64,000 bases of DNA, taken from positions 355,532,154 through 355,596,153 of the forward strand of contig JARDYH010000001.1 in the NCBI GenBank assembly GCA_029215795.1. The letters are read 5' to 3'. The notes below the pieces were generated by a model. That model was not told the origin of the DNA. It searched no databases and saw only the letters and a list, made by a program, of their open reading frames with translations. A program made the translations under genes and the position numbers. Positions within the stretch are counted from its first letter, which is position 1. Every line of letters begins with the position of its first letter. Origin of the DNA: Anniella stebbinsi. Lineage: Eukaryota; Chordata; Lepidosauria; Squamata; Anniellidae. This document shows, piece after piece, positions 12,023 to 23,331 of this stretch.

Positions 12023-12230
12023 GTGCCTCCTGATTAGGGGAGGCTGTTTATGAAGTTTGGTCCTGATCCTGCAAACTTCCAAGGGTTTGTTTGCTCCACC
12101 CCCTTTTTGGTGCACCCAGGATTTTTGCTCCTTTGTGTGTAATAGTGCAGGGTTTTGATGGTGCATTGGGTGCCTCCCAACTAGGGGAGGCTGTGTATGA
12201 AGTTTGGTCCCAATCCTGCATACTTCCCAT
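12023..12230. repeat. Tandem repeat, 147-bp period, ~1.4 units
   Basis: The segment GTGCCTCCTGATTAGGGGAG at 12023 returns at 12170 as GTGCCTCCCAACTAGGGGAG. Both continue into TATGAAGTTTGGTCC and CCTGCAAACTTCC/CCTGCATACTTCC. The spacer contains GGTGCACCCAGGATT. Class unknown. Confidence 0.7.
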
Positions 12231-12988
12231 GCTTGTCAGGTGATGCTGGAAGCGCTGAATTATTGCATTGGGATATTGTGGAAGGTTAAAACAGGCTGCT
12301 ATGATGTTGTCAATGAATGTAACAGTGCCACTGCTGGAGTGGAGAACTGCAGCAAGACATTGGCCGGGGTGGGGTGGGGGGCTCAAATTATGCACAGTAG
12401 CTTATTTGTCTGATCGTGTTGGAGATAACAGTATAACTCTGAGTAGCTTATTAACCTATCATGGCTTAAAATAACATCTGAACATAGTGGGCTTAGAGAT
12501 GTAAAATTTCTGGTGGGTTTTAAGCCCAAGGGGTGTGGGGGGAAGAGAAATTTCTGACAAAATGGAAATATATGCGGTACGTATCAAAACTTACCTTATT
12601 TTGCTGCTTTAATAACATAAAATGTACCATAAATAACATGGCATATAAAATTGTACTATTTCGTATATTTATTGTATTTACAGCACAATTTTATTTAAAT
12701 ATTTTAGGCCAACCTTGTGGGTAAAAGCCCTCCCAAGGCAGCTTACATAAAAGAATTGTCTGCATGTTTACTCAGACGTAAGGTCCACTTGGTTTAGTGG
12801 AGCATTCTTCCAAGATTGAAGCCTTAAAGGTATAAGTGGCTCAGTTTTGTATAAGCAAAGCAGTGAATTTATCAAATACAAGAGAGCGAAAAGGGGCCAG
12901 GCAAACTCCTGCACCAGATATGTATGTATCTTAGTTTTTGCTATCTGAGAAGTAGTGGGGGAAAGTTGAATAGAACCCACAAGTGTTG

Positions 12989-13435
12989 CAGTAAACAGGG
13001 GTGGGGAACTCTTCTAACCCTAGGGCCCAGATTGTCTTCTGGCTCACTGCCCAGTTGCTAGATGATATCAGGGGGCAGGCCCCTCCCTTCTTAAGTACTG
13101 CACCCTGATAAACTGATCACTCCTACCTCTCTGCACACAGAAAGGATAGTCTCTCAGCCCTAGAGAAAGGCAGCCTTTCTCTGGTTCTTGGAGAGAAAAC
13201 CCCACTGTTATTAACATCAGTGATCAGAGAGGGGTTTCCTCTCCCAGCACTAGAAAAGGGTTGCTTTTCGCTAGCACTAGGAATCCCAGGTCTTATCTCC
13301 TATTAGTGATTGAAGATAAGAATGGGTTTTCTCTCCAGTGCAAGAGAGAGGCTGCCTTCCTGTAGTTCTGGGAGACAGTGCAGAATCTGGAAAGGAACCT
13401 CTGTGGGCTAGAGGTTCCCCACCCCTACAGTAAAC
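12989..13435. mobile_element. hAT-like non-autonomous DNA transposon with 8-bp target duplication
   Basis: The terminal inverted repeats are AGGGGTGGGGAAC at 12997 and GTTCCCCACCCCT ending at 13426. They are flanked by an exact 8-bp direct repeat CAGTAAAC (12989-12996 and 13428-13435). An 8-bp duplication together with (T/C)AGGGG ends is typical of hAT elements. The 430-bp interior has no transposase frame. It is made of repeated segments around CTCTCCAGCACTAG-like and GGTTTTCTCTCC motifs. Confidence 0.8.
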
Positions 13436-13790
13436 AAAAGAAAATATATTATTTAGACAGAAACAGCCTCCTGCATTCACATTCATACATTCACAACCTT
13501 AAAGACTAGCAGAATAGTTAAAGTTAAACTGTGTAACACCATTCAAAACACTGAACAGAATGCACACAACTCTCATTTTGCAATGCTGTAGATAGTCTTA
13601 CTTTAAAATCTTCTAACTACACATTTTGAGTGAGTAAAACCTTGCCTTTATCTGCATTTCACTTATTACAAAAGAGAAAGTATATTATTGGAGGGTTTTT
13701 TTTCCCAGTTTTCCTCCAATTTTTCATTTATTTTTTTTACAATTTATTTTTAAAAAATCATGGGGAGGGGAAGGAACTATTTTCCTATTT

Positions 13791-13821
13791 TCTGTTTGTT
13801 TGTTTGTTTGTTTGTTTTTAG
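13791..13821. repeat. (TTTG)n microsatellite
   Basis: About seven TTTG units within a T-rich tract. Confidence 0.9.
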
Positions 13822-13827
13822 TGGGGA

Positions 13828-14160
13828 TGTTTGGATGACTGCCATTGTGGCTTCTCTGCCCACCCATGTGAGTGCTGTGTGCACACCGATCATTTACACA
13901 ATGATCTGTGCTGCAACACAGGTTGGCGTGTTGTCTGAACCCGGCACACAGTGGGGATGGCTTTGTACTCACCCTGCAACCCCTACTGCAAGTTGTAGGT
14001 TGTAGAATGGGTACAAAGTCACCCTTGCTGTTCCATGCGCCAGGTTCAGATGACGTGCCAGTCCATGCTGCAGCATGGATCATTATGTAAAACGACAGGC
14101 GTGGGGATGGGGGGATAAGCCACAATGGCTTCTTTTCCCCATGTGATCATCTGAACCTGG
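13828..14160. mobile_element. MITE-like element with inverted ends (GCCATTGTGGCTT)
   Basis: The left end GCCATTGTGGCTT (13841-13853) is inverted at the right as AAGCCACAATGGC (14117-14129). Outside these, GTTTGGATGAC on the left matches the complement of ATCATCTGAAC on the right. Internal palindromes include TGCAACCCCTACTGCAAGTT / GTTGTAGG and CATGCTGCAGCATGG. No transposase frame is present. Confidence 0.6.
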
Positions 14161-14165
14161 GCATT

Positions 14166-16289
14166 GTCTTCATGCCTCTAAGAGTGCTGCAGGGTGGAAG
14201 AATTCCGCCACCTGCCTTGGTGGGTAATGCTGACCTGGATTTGAAAGCAGAGTTGAAGATGACCTTAAATCCCAGTTAAGATGCAGCTCTAGTCACTAGT
14301 AACAGTGGAAAACGTGAATATGGTACTTAATTGCCTGGGCTTGAATTCAAGTATTGGTGGCCAGTTATTATATGTGGGTTTTTTTTCCTTTTTTCTTTTT
14401 TGGTTATCAAAAGTTAAAAGTATCTCACAAGCTCATAATTCACTAAATTGTGAGAAATGACTGGATGTGGCTGTGCTGTACATTTGAAAAGTATGTGGGT
14501 TTTGTGCTATATTAGAAAACTTAAATATGATGGGGCAAGTGCTTCTTTGCTCTGCACGGTTACCTGTCAGTTACGTCATGGTCCCACATTTTCCTCTTCC
14601 CCATATGTTTTACTGCCTCTTACCTATCATGGCAGACCGCTTGCTACCATTACACCTGTTCTGTTTCTAATTATATTATAAGTGCATTAAAATTGAAAAT
14701 GTTGTGTAATTTATGTTCATGTCATTTTGAGAACAAAACTTGAGTCTCCTTATGCAAAATGTAAACCGCTATGATTCTATGAAAGTTCTTCAAAACAGAA
14801 TTCTAATCCTGGTTTTAGCTTGGGCAAATTAGACTCATGAATTCCCCCCCCCCCCCCAAATAGGATTGAATCCTGAGATTCACAAGTGGAAGGAAACCTG
14901 TGGATGGGAATGTTACCATTTCACTCTCCTGCAACACCCCCCTAATCCACTCTTGATGGTCAGGACTGCCTCCTAAACAGAGTGGTCTGGAGGCTCCTGG
15001 GAATGGAGGGAATTGGCCAAAATAGAGCTGGAACTTGAACCTACATGTACAAGCCAATCCTAACTTGCTAGGCTGCTCAGTAACTATTTAATTTTGTTAC
15101 TTGACAATCAGAATTCTCATTCTGCCTTTGTACATCATTGCAATTTTGAAACAAAGCTAAAACGTAACTGTTTGAAATCTTCTGCAGTCCATGTAATGAA
15201 CATAGTGGTAATAGGTGATAAAGAAGATATTAATGCCTTAAAGTAGGTCTAAATAGCTTTTTCCAGGTTCTTACCTTGGGAAGACAGATCTGTTTTTGGA
15301 ATAAAATATCAGAGCTACCTCTTCCTGACAGTGATTTTACAACTGGAATATTTAGTGAGCCAGTTAACTTTTAGGAGAAATTTTGTCAAGTTTTAAAGGA
15401 ATGTGGTTATCAAGCTCTATAATATTTGTTCTATGCTCTTCAGTTCACATTTTTTTCATAGTTTTGTCTTGCCCTTTTGAACTCAGGACTTGGAAAATTG
15501 GATACACCTTTCATATAGATCTTAATCAAGGTAGGCATCCATTAATAAGGTAACAAGGTAACATCCATTGCCCGTTGTGCCCCATGAACGTCAGAATTTC
15601 TGTTGATTGTGGCCTTTATTTTAGCATCTGCAAGTATAGGCTAACCTCAGAGTGCTGAACAGAGTTTGTGATGCGCCTCGACTAGAATAGCTGCATGTGA
15701 CATACAAATAACTGATAGCCTGCTTAACTCCTTTCTGCTGGAGAGCCTGCAGTGCATGCTTATCAGCTGTTTGGGTGAAAGAATTTTTGGAGGAACGTGA
15801 TGACAAAATAGATTTGCATTTCCAGAATGGATTATATTGACAAAGCTATCAGTGAGCATGAGGCTGTGCTGAGTTCCTCCACTTCTAATAATAGATCAAA
15901 TGCTAATATCAGGGAAAATATCTAAACCTGGAGCCACGTTCCATGAAACATATGATTTTAAAATTGAAGTTCTTAGAAGGCATTTGGCATGGTGATTTCT
16001 TTCCCGTTTTCTTTTGTTCTTAAATATAGGTAGCTGTATATTGCATGAATTTCATGACTGCTTGTATTTTGGCAGTTTTTTGCTTTGTTTAAAAACAAAA
16101 CCAGGCAGTGTGAATCTTCCTTAAATGTCAAAAATTGTTCACCCACTTTAGAACCCTGGAAGACACCTGCCTGGTTTGCATATGCCTTGAAATCGTGGTG
16201 TAGTTTGTGGAAATCTGCTTTGTCATATTCAAACCTGTCTCTGCAACCATGGTTTGTTAAACAGCTACAAACCACAAAGAGAATACATA
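14166..16289. other. Intron, nothing classifiable
   Basis: Unique-looking AT-rich DNA with a C-run at about 14843-14857. No exon, RNA gene or clear repeat was found. Confidence 0.5.
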
Positions 16290-16827
16290 GGGCCTGTTCA
16301 GACAACACGCTAAGCCATGGTTTGGCCACTAACCCTTTTGCAGCAATAATAATAATAATAATAATATTTATTTGTAGCCCGCCTCTCCCTCCGGATCGAG
16401 GCGGGGAACAACAACAATATAAAACATAAAAATCACAACAGTTAAATTTTTTTTTTTAAAAAAAGAGAAAAATACAACATTAAAAACATCTTAAAATTCA
16501 TCTGGATAGGCCTGTCGGAAGAGGACAGTCTTCATGACTCTCTTAAATTCATGAAGACTGTCAATTTGTCTAACCTCCTCCGACAGACCATTCCATAGTC
16601 TGGGAGCGATGGAAGAGAAGGTCCTCTGGGTAACACCCGCCAGCCTAGTTCTGACTGGCTTGAGTAAGTTCTTCCCAGAGGACCTAAGTGTGCGGGGCGG
16701 ATTGTACGGTGATTAGTAAGCATGTTTAAAAATACGAATGATTCACACGACACACTGTCATGGTTGACACAACACACTAAGCCATAATGTTTACAATTAT
16801 GATTTAGTTTGCTGTTTGAACAGGTCC
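16290..16827. mobile_element. Harbinger-like MITE split by a LINE insertion
   Basis: The left end GGGCCTGTTCAGACAACACG at 16290 is mirrored by the right end TGTTTGAACAGGTCC ending at 16827. The trinucleotide ATA flanks both sides. The GGGCCTGTT ends and possible 3-bp duplication fit PIF/Harbinger elements, but this is tentative. The copy is interrupted at 16345-16709 by a family-B LINE 3' end. A second complete-looking relative lies at 40620-40875. Confidence 0.6.
16345..16709 (-). mobile_element. LINE family 'B' 3' fragment nested in MITE
   Basis: The (AAT)n tail is followed by CCCGCCTCTCCCTCCGGATC and GAGGCGGGGAACAACAAC, the hallmark 3'UTR of family B. Next comes complement-coded RT C-terminus (APRLWNGLSEEV, MKTVLFRQAYPDEF-like). 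It matches 46430-46752 on the + strand. The 5' truncation is at 16709. Confidence 0.85.
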
Positions 16828-17110
16828 ATAGTTTGTTATCGGCTTATGTTTAAATCATGGCTTATCGTGATGTCTGAACCCAGAGCCATGGCTTATCCTT
16901 GGCTTGTTTGCACTACTGTCCACCCTGAAATAGAGATGCGCAGCAAGAGCAGCCTGGAAATGAAACAGCTCTGAAGGTTGGCAAAAAGGCATGAGAGAAA
17001 CAAACCAGAAATAGGAAAAACAACCCACAGTTTATTTGCTCATCTGCAAGACAATTCATAGCTAAAGCAACAAACCATGGTTAATATAAACCAGGGCTTT
17101 GTGTTATGTG
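16828..17110. repeat. Palindromic repeat remnants (AAGCCATGGTT-type)
   Basis: Segments such as AATCATGGCTTATCGTGATG, GAGCCATGGCTTATCC and ACAAACCATGGTTAATATAA resemble the interiors of the neighbouring MITE families. Boundaries are unclear. Confidence 0.4.
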
Positions 17111-17574
17111 TAAATTTAGCCCTTATGAAATTTAGGATCCTGGAAAGATAATCTTCACTCCTGCCATGGTTTTCTTCTCTCTGTGAAATGAAAACATGAA
17201 CCAAAATACAAGTGAAAGCACTGTGACTTACTGTCCTCGTTTCCAGCTAACTTACGGTGAGCATATTTTGGAAACCAAAAAGGAGGACAGCATGGCCGAC
17301 CCCCAACTTGTTCAGCCCCCTATGAGATCCAGACACACTCAGACAAGTCAAGCCACGCTATGCACTCGCATATTATCTTGCTGGGTCAGAACAATTCTGG
17401 GACAAGGCAATACTTTGCAATCAACCAGACATAACAGTCATAAACAAAAAAAGAAAAACACACCTACCTCATTGACATAGCAATACCTAATGACAAAAAT
17501 GTTGTGGAAGAAGAAAAGAGAGAAAAATATACACCACTGGCTATGGAAGCTAAAGAACTATGGCAACAAGAAAA

Positions 17575-17838
17575 AGTTACAACAACAATAATAATATATT
17601 TATTTCTTACCCGCTTCTCCCTCTGGATCGAGGCAGGGAACAACATTAAATGCAAATAGTATAAAATACATAAAACTAATTAAAAACATATAAAACTAAT
17701 ACATTATTAAAATAACAATAAAACTCTTAAAATTCAATTAGATAGGCCTGCTGGAAGAGATCAGTCTTTATGGCTTTCTTAAAGTCAAAGAGACTTTTAA
17801 GTTGATGAATCTCTTCCAGCAGGCTATTCCATTATTCC
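17575..17838 (-). mobile_element. LINE family 'B' 3' fragment
   Basis: An (ACA/ATA) tail precedes CCCGCTTCTCCCTCTGGATC and GAGGCAGGGAACAACATTAA. A degenerate complement-coded RT C-terminus follows (GGCCTGCTGGAAGAGATCAG). It is 5'-truncated near 17838. Confidence 0.8.
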
Positions 17839-18539
17839 GTTAGTCACATCAGTCACCGGCATCACATCAAAACAAATTTTTACAGAAAACCTTCAGAAAC
17901 TAGGCCTACCAAAATACATCCACACCAGCATCCAGAAAGCAATCATACTTAAAACATGTTCAATAGTCAGGAAATTTCTGAATCAGTAAAAGAAAGCATG
18001 ACTTGGCGAAGCCCATCATGTTCATCTAGAAAAACCACCACAAGCAAGAGAGATGATGATGATAACGACAACCCTGTTATTATTATTTATTTTTTAGGAA
18101 GGATGAACAATTATCAGCAATTGTTAAAAAATATATTTCTTGCCAATTATATCAAAGCAAATTGGAGAGGCAGGTCTATGGGTCAAAATGCATTATTAAA
18201 AAATGAATTACTGTCTTCTAGTACCAGCTTGGAGACCCACTTCTTCCTTTGCACTATGGAACAAGTACGCACAAATAACTCAAGCAAGCAAGCCATACCA
18301 CAGAGGATGGCTAAAAGCAACAATCTATGTTGGGAAAGAATTTTCTTCATGACTCAGAAGTCCTGATCCCATGTGTGATGAAGGTTTTAGGAAATCTAGC
18401 TCATATTGGCATAGGTTGAGATATTTTGCTGGTCAGAATTTTCATCAGTAGGACTCCAATGGAAATACCTTAATGGGAGACTTGCCAGTGAGATACTTTG
18501 GCAAGGCAGATGTAAAGTTCCACCCTCCTTCAAAGACCC

Positions 18540-18620
18540 CGGAGTGATGTTGTGCAGCCCAGACCATGCATATTTACTCAGAATTAAGTCCACAGAGTTC
18601 GATGAGATTACTCCCAAGGG
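18540..18620. repeat. Short palindromic repeat, partial
   Basis: CATATTTACTCAGAATTAAG and ATTACTCCCAAGG match half of the AATCCTAT-ended repeat seen at 62650. Confidence 0.4.
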
Positions 18621-18789
18621 TTCCAACTATGTGTACATAGGCTTGCTGCCACTTATTGTTATCACCATTCACCCTCAGTTTCCTTTTGCAAAAGGATATT
18701 AATGACTTCCATTCCAGACAGAAGATTCCTGACATTTGAGGCTAAAAGTGCAAAAAGATGAGTTGGCAAAAGGTAACATTTCAATAGGA

Positions 18790-18890
18790 CAGTTGGGTTG
18801 CAATCTGATTACACTTTCCTGGGAGTAAGCCTCACTGAACATGGGTGGGTCTTACTTCTGAGTGAACATACATAGGATGATACTGTTAAA
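18790..18890. repeat. Short palindromic repeat (GCAATC...AGGAT ends)
   Basis: TTGCAATCTGATTACACTTT, then TGGGAGTAAGCCTCACTGAA, then GGGTCTTACTTCTGAGTGAA, then CATAGGATGATACTGT. The AGTAAG/CTTACT cores are mutually inverted. Confidence 0.55.
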
Positions 18891-19458
18891 CATTTGAATC
18901 AACAGGACATAAAAATGCGTATTATCAACAGTATTGTTCCCGGAGCATTTAATGGAAAGTTAAAGTTTTAAATTCCTCAACACTTCCAATTAGGAACTAA
19001 ACTTCTTTTTCCAAGTGTTTTCCCTGTCCTTCTGTTCCCAAAAGCAGGTGTGCCCCTTACTCATATTTTTTTTCTAAAGCTAGTGCCATCTTCTCCAGTG
19101 AGCCAAACAAAGTTATGACTACTTGTTTTAGAAGATACAGAGCCCAAAATCTTGAATGAACTTTGGTTACAGCCTACAAAGTTCCAAACAGGTGCTATCT
19201 TTATTTCTCTCTTCGCTGCCCCCTCCCTCTGCCCAGGTCTTTTTCCTACCATTTTCCTTGCTTCTTGGACTCCCCTCCTCTTTTTGCTAAGCACAGTCAA
19301 TCAGGCCAGCCCAATCTCAAAATGCATTGGGCATTAGCCTCCTATTCCTCCTCCTTCCCCTCCCCCCAGAACCCACTCACTCACCCTTATAGAAAACCCT
19401 TATGACAAGGTGGGGGGTTGAGTGTGTATGTGAAGGCACAAGCAGCGGCAGCCCTGTT

Positions 19459-19633
19459 TCCCAAGGCCTATGAAGTTAAGGTCATGGCAGCTCTGTTTTT
19501 ACTATATCTATGGCTGCAAACTGTGACAGCCTTAAAGAGCCATTCCTCTTTATGACCACTGTAGGCCACTGTAGTTTGTGGCCATAGATATAGGAAAAAT
19601 TGAGAGCTGCCATGACCTTCATAGGCCCTTTGG
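19459..19633. repeat. Inverted-repeat (hairpin) element
   Basis: The left arm, CCTATGAAGTTAAGGTCATG through GGCAGCTCTG and TATATCTATGGCTGCAAACT, is the reverse complement of the right arm, AGTTTGTGGCCATAGATATA through GAGAGCTGCCATGACC and TTCATAGG. Gaps are small. The arms are about 55-65 bases around a roughly 45-base loop. The segment GTAGTTTGTGGCCATAGAT recurs exactly in the element at 60.2 kb. Confidence 0.75.
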
Positions 19634-19802
19634 GTGGAGAGGGTGGAAAAATCCAGATTTTTCTTCAGATTTCACAAATTCCCCCCTTCCTGGATTTGTT
19701 AGCAAAATTCCTAATACATCTGATTTTTCCTGTCATTTGATCACTTTATTTCTGGAAAATCCGTGATTAACATAGGCTATAACAGTATTCTGGGCCTCCT
19801 TT

Positions 19803-19825
19803 GGTGTGTGTGTGTGTGTGTGTGA

Positions 19826-19857
<32 letters not shown>
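19803..19857. repeat. Compound (TG)n(GA)n microsatellite
   Basis: About eleven TG units pass directly into about sixteen GA units. Confidence 0.9.
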
Positions 19858-20083
19858 CTTAGCCTTGATTGATATGGCTATATTCAGCAGGCTTGAAGTA
19901 CACACTTTTTATGAGTCTTTTTGCATTGATTTGAATAGACCAAGTCTGCAAGCCATATCTAATCCTATGCTACTTCTCCACAAGTCTATGTTTGAACCCC
20001 AACAGATTGCAATGTAAAGGAGGGGGGTGGGAATTGTAGGGCCAGCATGGGATGTGTCCATCTTCACCAGTGCAGGGTGGAGA

Positions 20084-20392
20084 AATATTTATTTTATGTA
20101 AAAGGCTTCTACCCTGCCTTTTTGTCTCAAGGTGGCTGACATAACAAAAACATAATGTTTTTAATTTTTGGTAAGTAGATGTATAAGGAACAGCAGGTAA
20201 AAATACATCAATCAAAGGAGGGCAGAACATATAGCCATTGGTCAAGTCAAAGGCATGTTGAAATAATGTGGCCTTTATTTGCTGTTTAAATGGTAAGAGG
20301 GAAAGGGCCAACTGAATACACCACATGCAGGGAAGAGAATTCCACAGCCGTGACTGAAAAGACACCAACACCCACCTCAGCTGTACTGGTGA
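20084..20392 (-). mobile_element. Degenerate LINE 3' fragment (CR1/L2 group)
   Basis: A T-rich tail, then TCTACCCTGCCTTTTTGTCT and CAAGGTGGCTGACATAACAA, form the 3'UTR. The complement then codes for a worn RT C-terminus (FQSRLWNSLP, LPFKQQIKATLFQHAFDLT). Divergence is higher than for families A and B. Confidence 0.6.
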
Positions 20393-20737
20393 CAATGGCA
20401 GGATAACATACAGTGTTTATCTCGCATGTTGATTTTAGATTTACATTCATTGACTGTTTCAACATCTAACCAAAGCAAGCCTAGAAACAGAAGACTAGTA
20501 TGGAGAATGTGGATAGGGAGACATTTTTCTCCGTCTCTCATAATACTGGAACTCAGGGTTATCCCATGAACCTGATTGATAGGAGAATCAAGAGAGATAA
20601 ATCAGTGGCTCCCCATGCGCTTCCCGGGATGGAAGACAAATGCCTTCAGAGTCCCGCTGGGCAAGAGCGGGAGGACTTTCTGCCACTCTTGCCTCACGAC
20701 CCTGTAGGCACATGAAATAGTCAAGGAGCCCACCACA

Positions 20738-20935
20738 CAACACAATAATCAACGGTTGTGCAGTTAGTCAACTCTGCACACCGTTGATTATTTCCACTGT
20801 TTTTTTTCTGAGAAATAACCAAGCGTTGTGTGGAAAAGGTTCACCAGGTGACACAATAGTCAACGGTAGACTATTTAAGCAATAGTGAACTGTTTAATCA
20901 ACCATTGACTATTGTGTCATCCAAATCCAGCCATT
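20738..20935. mobile_element. MITE-like inverted repeat (CAATAATCAACGGTTG)
   Basis: The left end ACACAATAATCAACGGTTG is mirrored by CAACCATTGACTATTGTGT near 20920. Two internal copies of the motif (CACCGTTGATTATT, GACACAATAGTCAACGG) make the element a nest of four alternating inverted units. There is no coding frame. Confidence 0.65.
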
Positions 20936-22999
20936 AAAACTTGATAATTATGACAGGTTTTATAAATGTGCCATCCTTTAAAAGTAAAGAATAAAAAAAA
21001 AGCCACAGCTCCCACAAAATTCAAACTGAAACACATCTTTCACTTTAATATTCGCCCATGGCGCATGCTGTGTTTGCCTTCTTCATCACTCTGACTGGAC
21101 TAAAAAGAATGGGGAAAGTCTGTGTTTTCCTTCAGACATACCAAGCTTGTACATCCCAGAGCAAGAATATGAAATCTAGATAAGCTGTACGTTGGGATGT
21201 AGGATATCAGTATACTTGTCTAGATTAAAAGAAGAAAGCCATTTATAAATTGTATCCCAATTGCTTGATTATTCAGCAAGCTATGTATAGATTTGTAGAG
21301 CAAATGTCAGAATGTTATTATCTTGACCATAAGTCATGACAGAAATCATGTAGATGAATGTAAGTAAAATTGGAAAAATATACACAGCATAATAAAAAAT
21401 GTTATGTGATAAGGAAGCTTCAATGGCCTGTCTCTTTGGTGTTTTTGTAATTGGTCTCCAAAGCGAGGGATTTATACTTGCAATTGTTCAGTTTCATAAA
21501 TTGGGTCATCTGTGCCAGATTGCCCCATTAAAGTTGACTAAACCAATAGAACCACTGTTCCAAGCCCTGTTCTTTAAGCCTGTGAAATTAATGAAAACAA
21601 AGTCAAGGATTTTAAACTTCCTATATTTCATTTTCCTTTGACCTCACAGTTTTGCCCCACCACCATGAGTTTATACCTGCAGTTCAGGATAACACTTCAT
21701 GTATCTGGTGGACTCTAGTCCATTAAAGCTTAAGCCATAATTTGTTAGTCTTTAAGGTGCCGCAAGACTTAAAACGGTGTAGCTTGCCTGATATATTACT
21801 AGTGTTTCTGTGACCTCTTCCTGAACTCCATTCCTATTAAGCTTTCATTACTTCAAAGCATTAATTTGATAATTAGTTGCTTCCTTTCTTTGCCATAAAA
21901 AACTTTTCCCAGCACATTTAATTTCTCTTTACATAAACTGCTCATTATGTAAGGGCTTGCCCATCACTAGGTCTAATTTCTGTACATAGACCTACCATCT
22001 GGGCATTGTCTCAGTAGTTTTACAAATATTGTCAACTATACTCTGTCATTCAGCATCCTTAAGTACAATAATTTTTTAATAAACATTCCATGTCTCAAGA
22101 AAACAGAATTTTACTTCAGAGTTCTATTTATCCTTTATTCTTTTGACTCTGCCTTCCTGTGGCACTTAGGTATGTGTGTGCTATACTAACTAAAGAAAAA
22201 AAAGGGCATGCATTCCAGGCAATCCAAATTCAGAGCCAAAAACAGCTGAGTAAATTATGAAAATTAAGGAAATGTTGGTTGTGAGATTTTGTTTAGTGTT
22301 TTTCCATAATTCTGGCTTTGGTTGTCACAGGCAGAAGCAAGGAATTATGCAGGGCACTGAAATTTCCACCATACTGCTAGAAATCTTGTTCATCCACACT
22401 TTTGATTTTTGAGATCTCGGGGGGAGGGGGGTCCCCCCCCCACATACTTTTGTTCAGTGAGATGACTGAAATTGCTGAGCAATTGAAATAACTTCAGTTG
22501 CTTAATAAAATTAGGCACCCCAAAACAAAATCTGATCTTTATATTGTTAGTTCTTTAGTTTTACAATTTTACAAAAAGACTGAAAGAAAAATATGTAAAG
22601 GTTGAATCTTAACATTTTACTTTGGATGCCTAAAAATCAAACATTTTTCCATCTTTACTTCAGTAAAGTATTGCCATGTTTTCACAATTTGCACAGTTGA
22701 CATAGAAACTCAAGATTTCTGTTGCCTGTCCTTGCTAAATTCACACCATAGCTTTGACTGTGCTTTTAGAAATGCATCTGGGCTGATCTTGCATATAGTT
22801 CAAAATCTGAAATACAGTCGTACTAACTTTGGCTGTTTGTTTTATTCCCTTAGCTTGTGGCATTTAATCACTATTCCATTGGGCCTTTGGATGACTCTGT
22901 ACATATTTATCTTTAATCCCTGCTGTTAATTTTTTTTAGGTACTGATTGATGGATTGTTATGGATTTCTACTCTATTTTGATTATGTCGTATGTGCTGA
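20936..22999. other. Intron, mostly unrecognised
   Basis: No exon or RNA gene. A short segment at 21715-21775 (CATTAAAGCTTAAGCCATAA, TTTGTTAGTCTTTAAGGTGC) resembles a motif I associate with common reptile retroposon ends, without certain class. A near-palindromic G/C run lies at 22420-22441. Confidence 0.4.
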
Positions 23000-23080
23000 T
23001 ATTTGTATTGGATTTAATTATTGTTAGTCACCTAGTAGATTTTTGTAAATCAAATAATTTGGGAGATATAAATATTTTAA
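23000..23080 (+). repeat. Degenerate LINE 3' end
   Basis: TTGTTAGTCACCTAGTAGAT and GGGAGATATAAATATTTTAA follow the common LINE tail layout (GTxAGCCxCCT ... GGxxxxTATAAATxTTTTAA). Confidence 0.35.
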
Positions 23081-23260
23081 TAAGTAGCCATGTCATATGA
23101 AAAGGCATCCCTCAATATTCTTACATTTCAAAACACCTTTCAAAACAAAGTTTTATATTCTTATCACCACACACACTTTACAGGCTGTTCTGGATGTGTT
23201 GTTTTTCTTTGCTGTCAGAACTTTCCCACTTCATTTTGTTGTGTGAAAATGCTTCTTTTC

Positions 23261-23331
23261 TTCCTCAAAGCATCGGTCTATTGACTGTAAATAAAGGTTG
23301 ATTGATTGATTGATTGATTCCTCAAAGCATC
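23261..23331 (+). mobile_element. 43-bp truncated retroposon insert with 14-bp target duplication
   Basis: The sequence TTCCTCAAAGCATC occurs at 23261-23274 and again at 23318-23331. Between them lies a 43-base insert that starts GGTCTATTGACTG, contains the polyadenylation-like AATAAA, and ends in (TTGA)n repeats. Matching flanks of 14 bases and a simple-repeat 3' tail are the marks of target-primed retroposition of an extremely 5'-truncated element. The donor family is not identified. Confidence 0.75.

Noticed and set aside
14760..14780. Possible CR1 terminal ATTCTATG motif
   Set aside because: Only one clear copy of the octamer and no CR1 sequence upstream.
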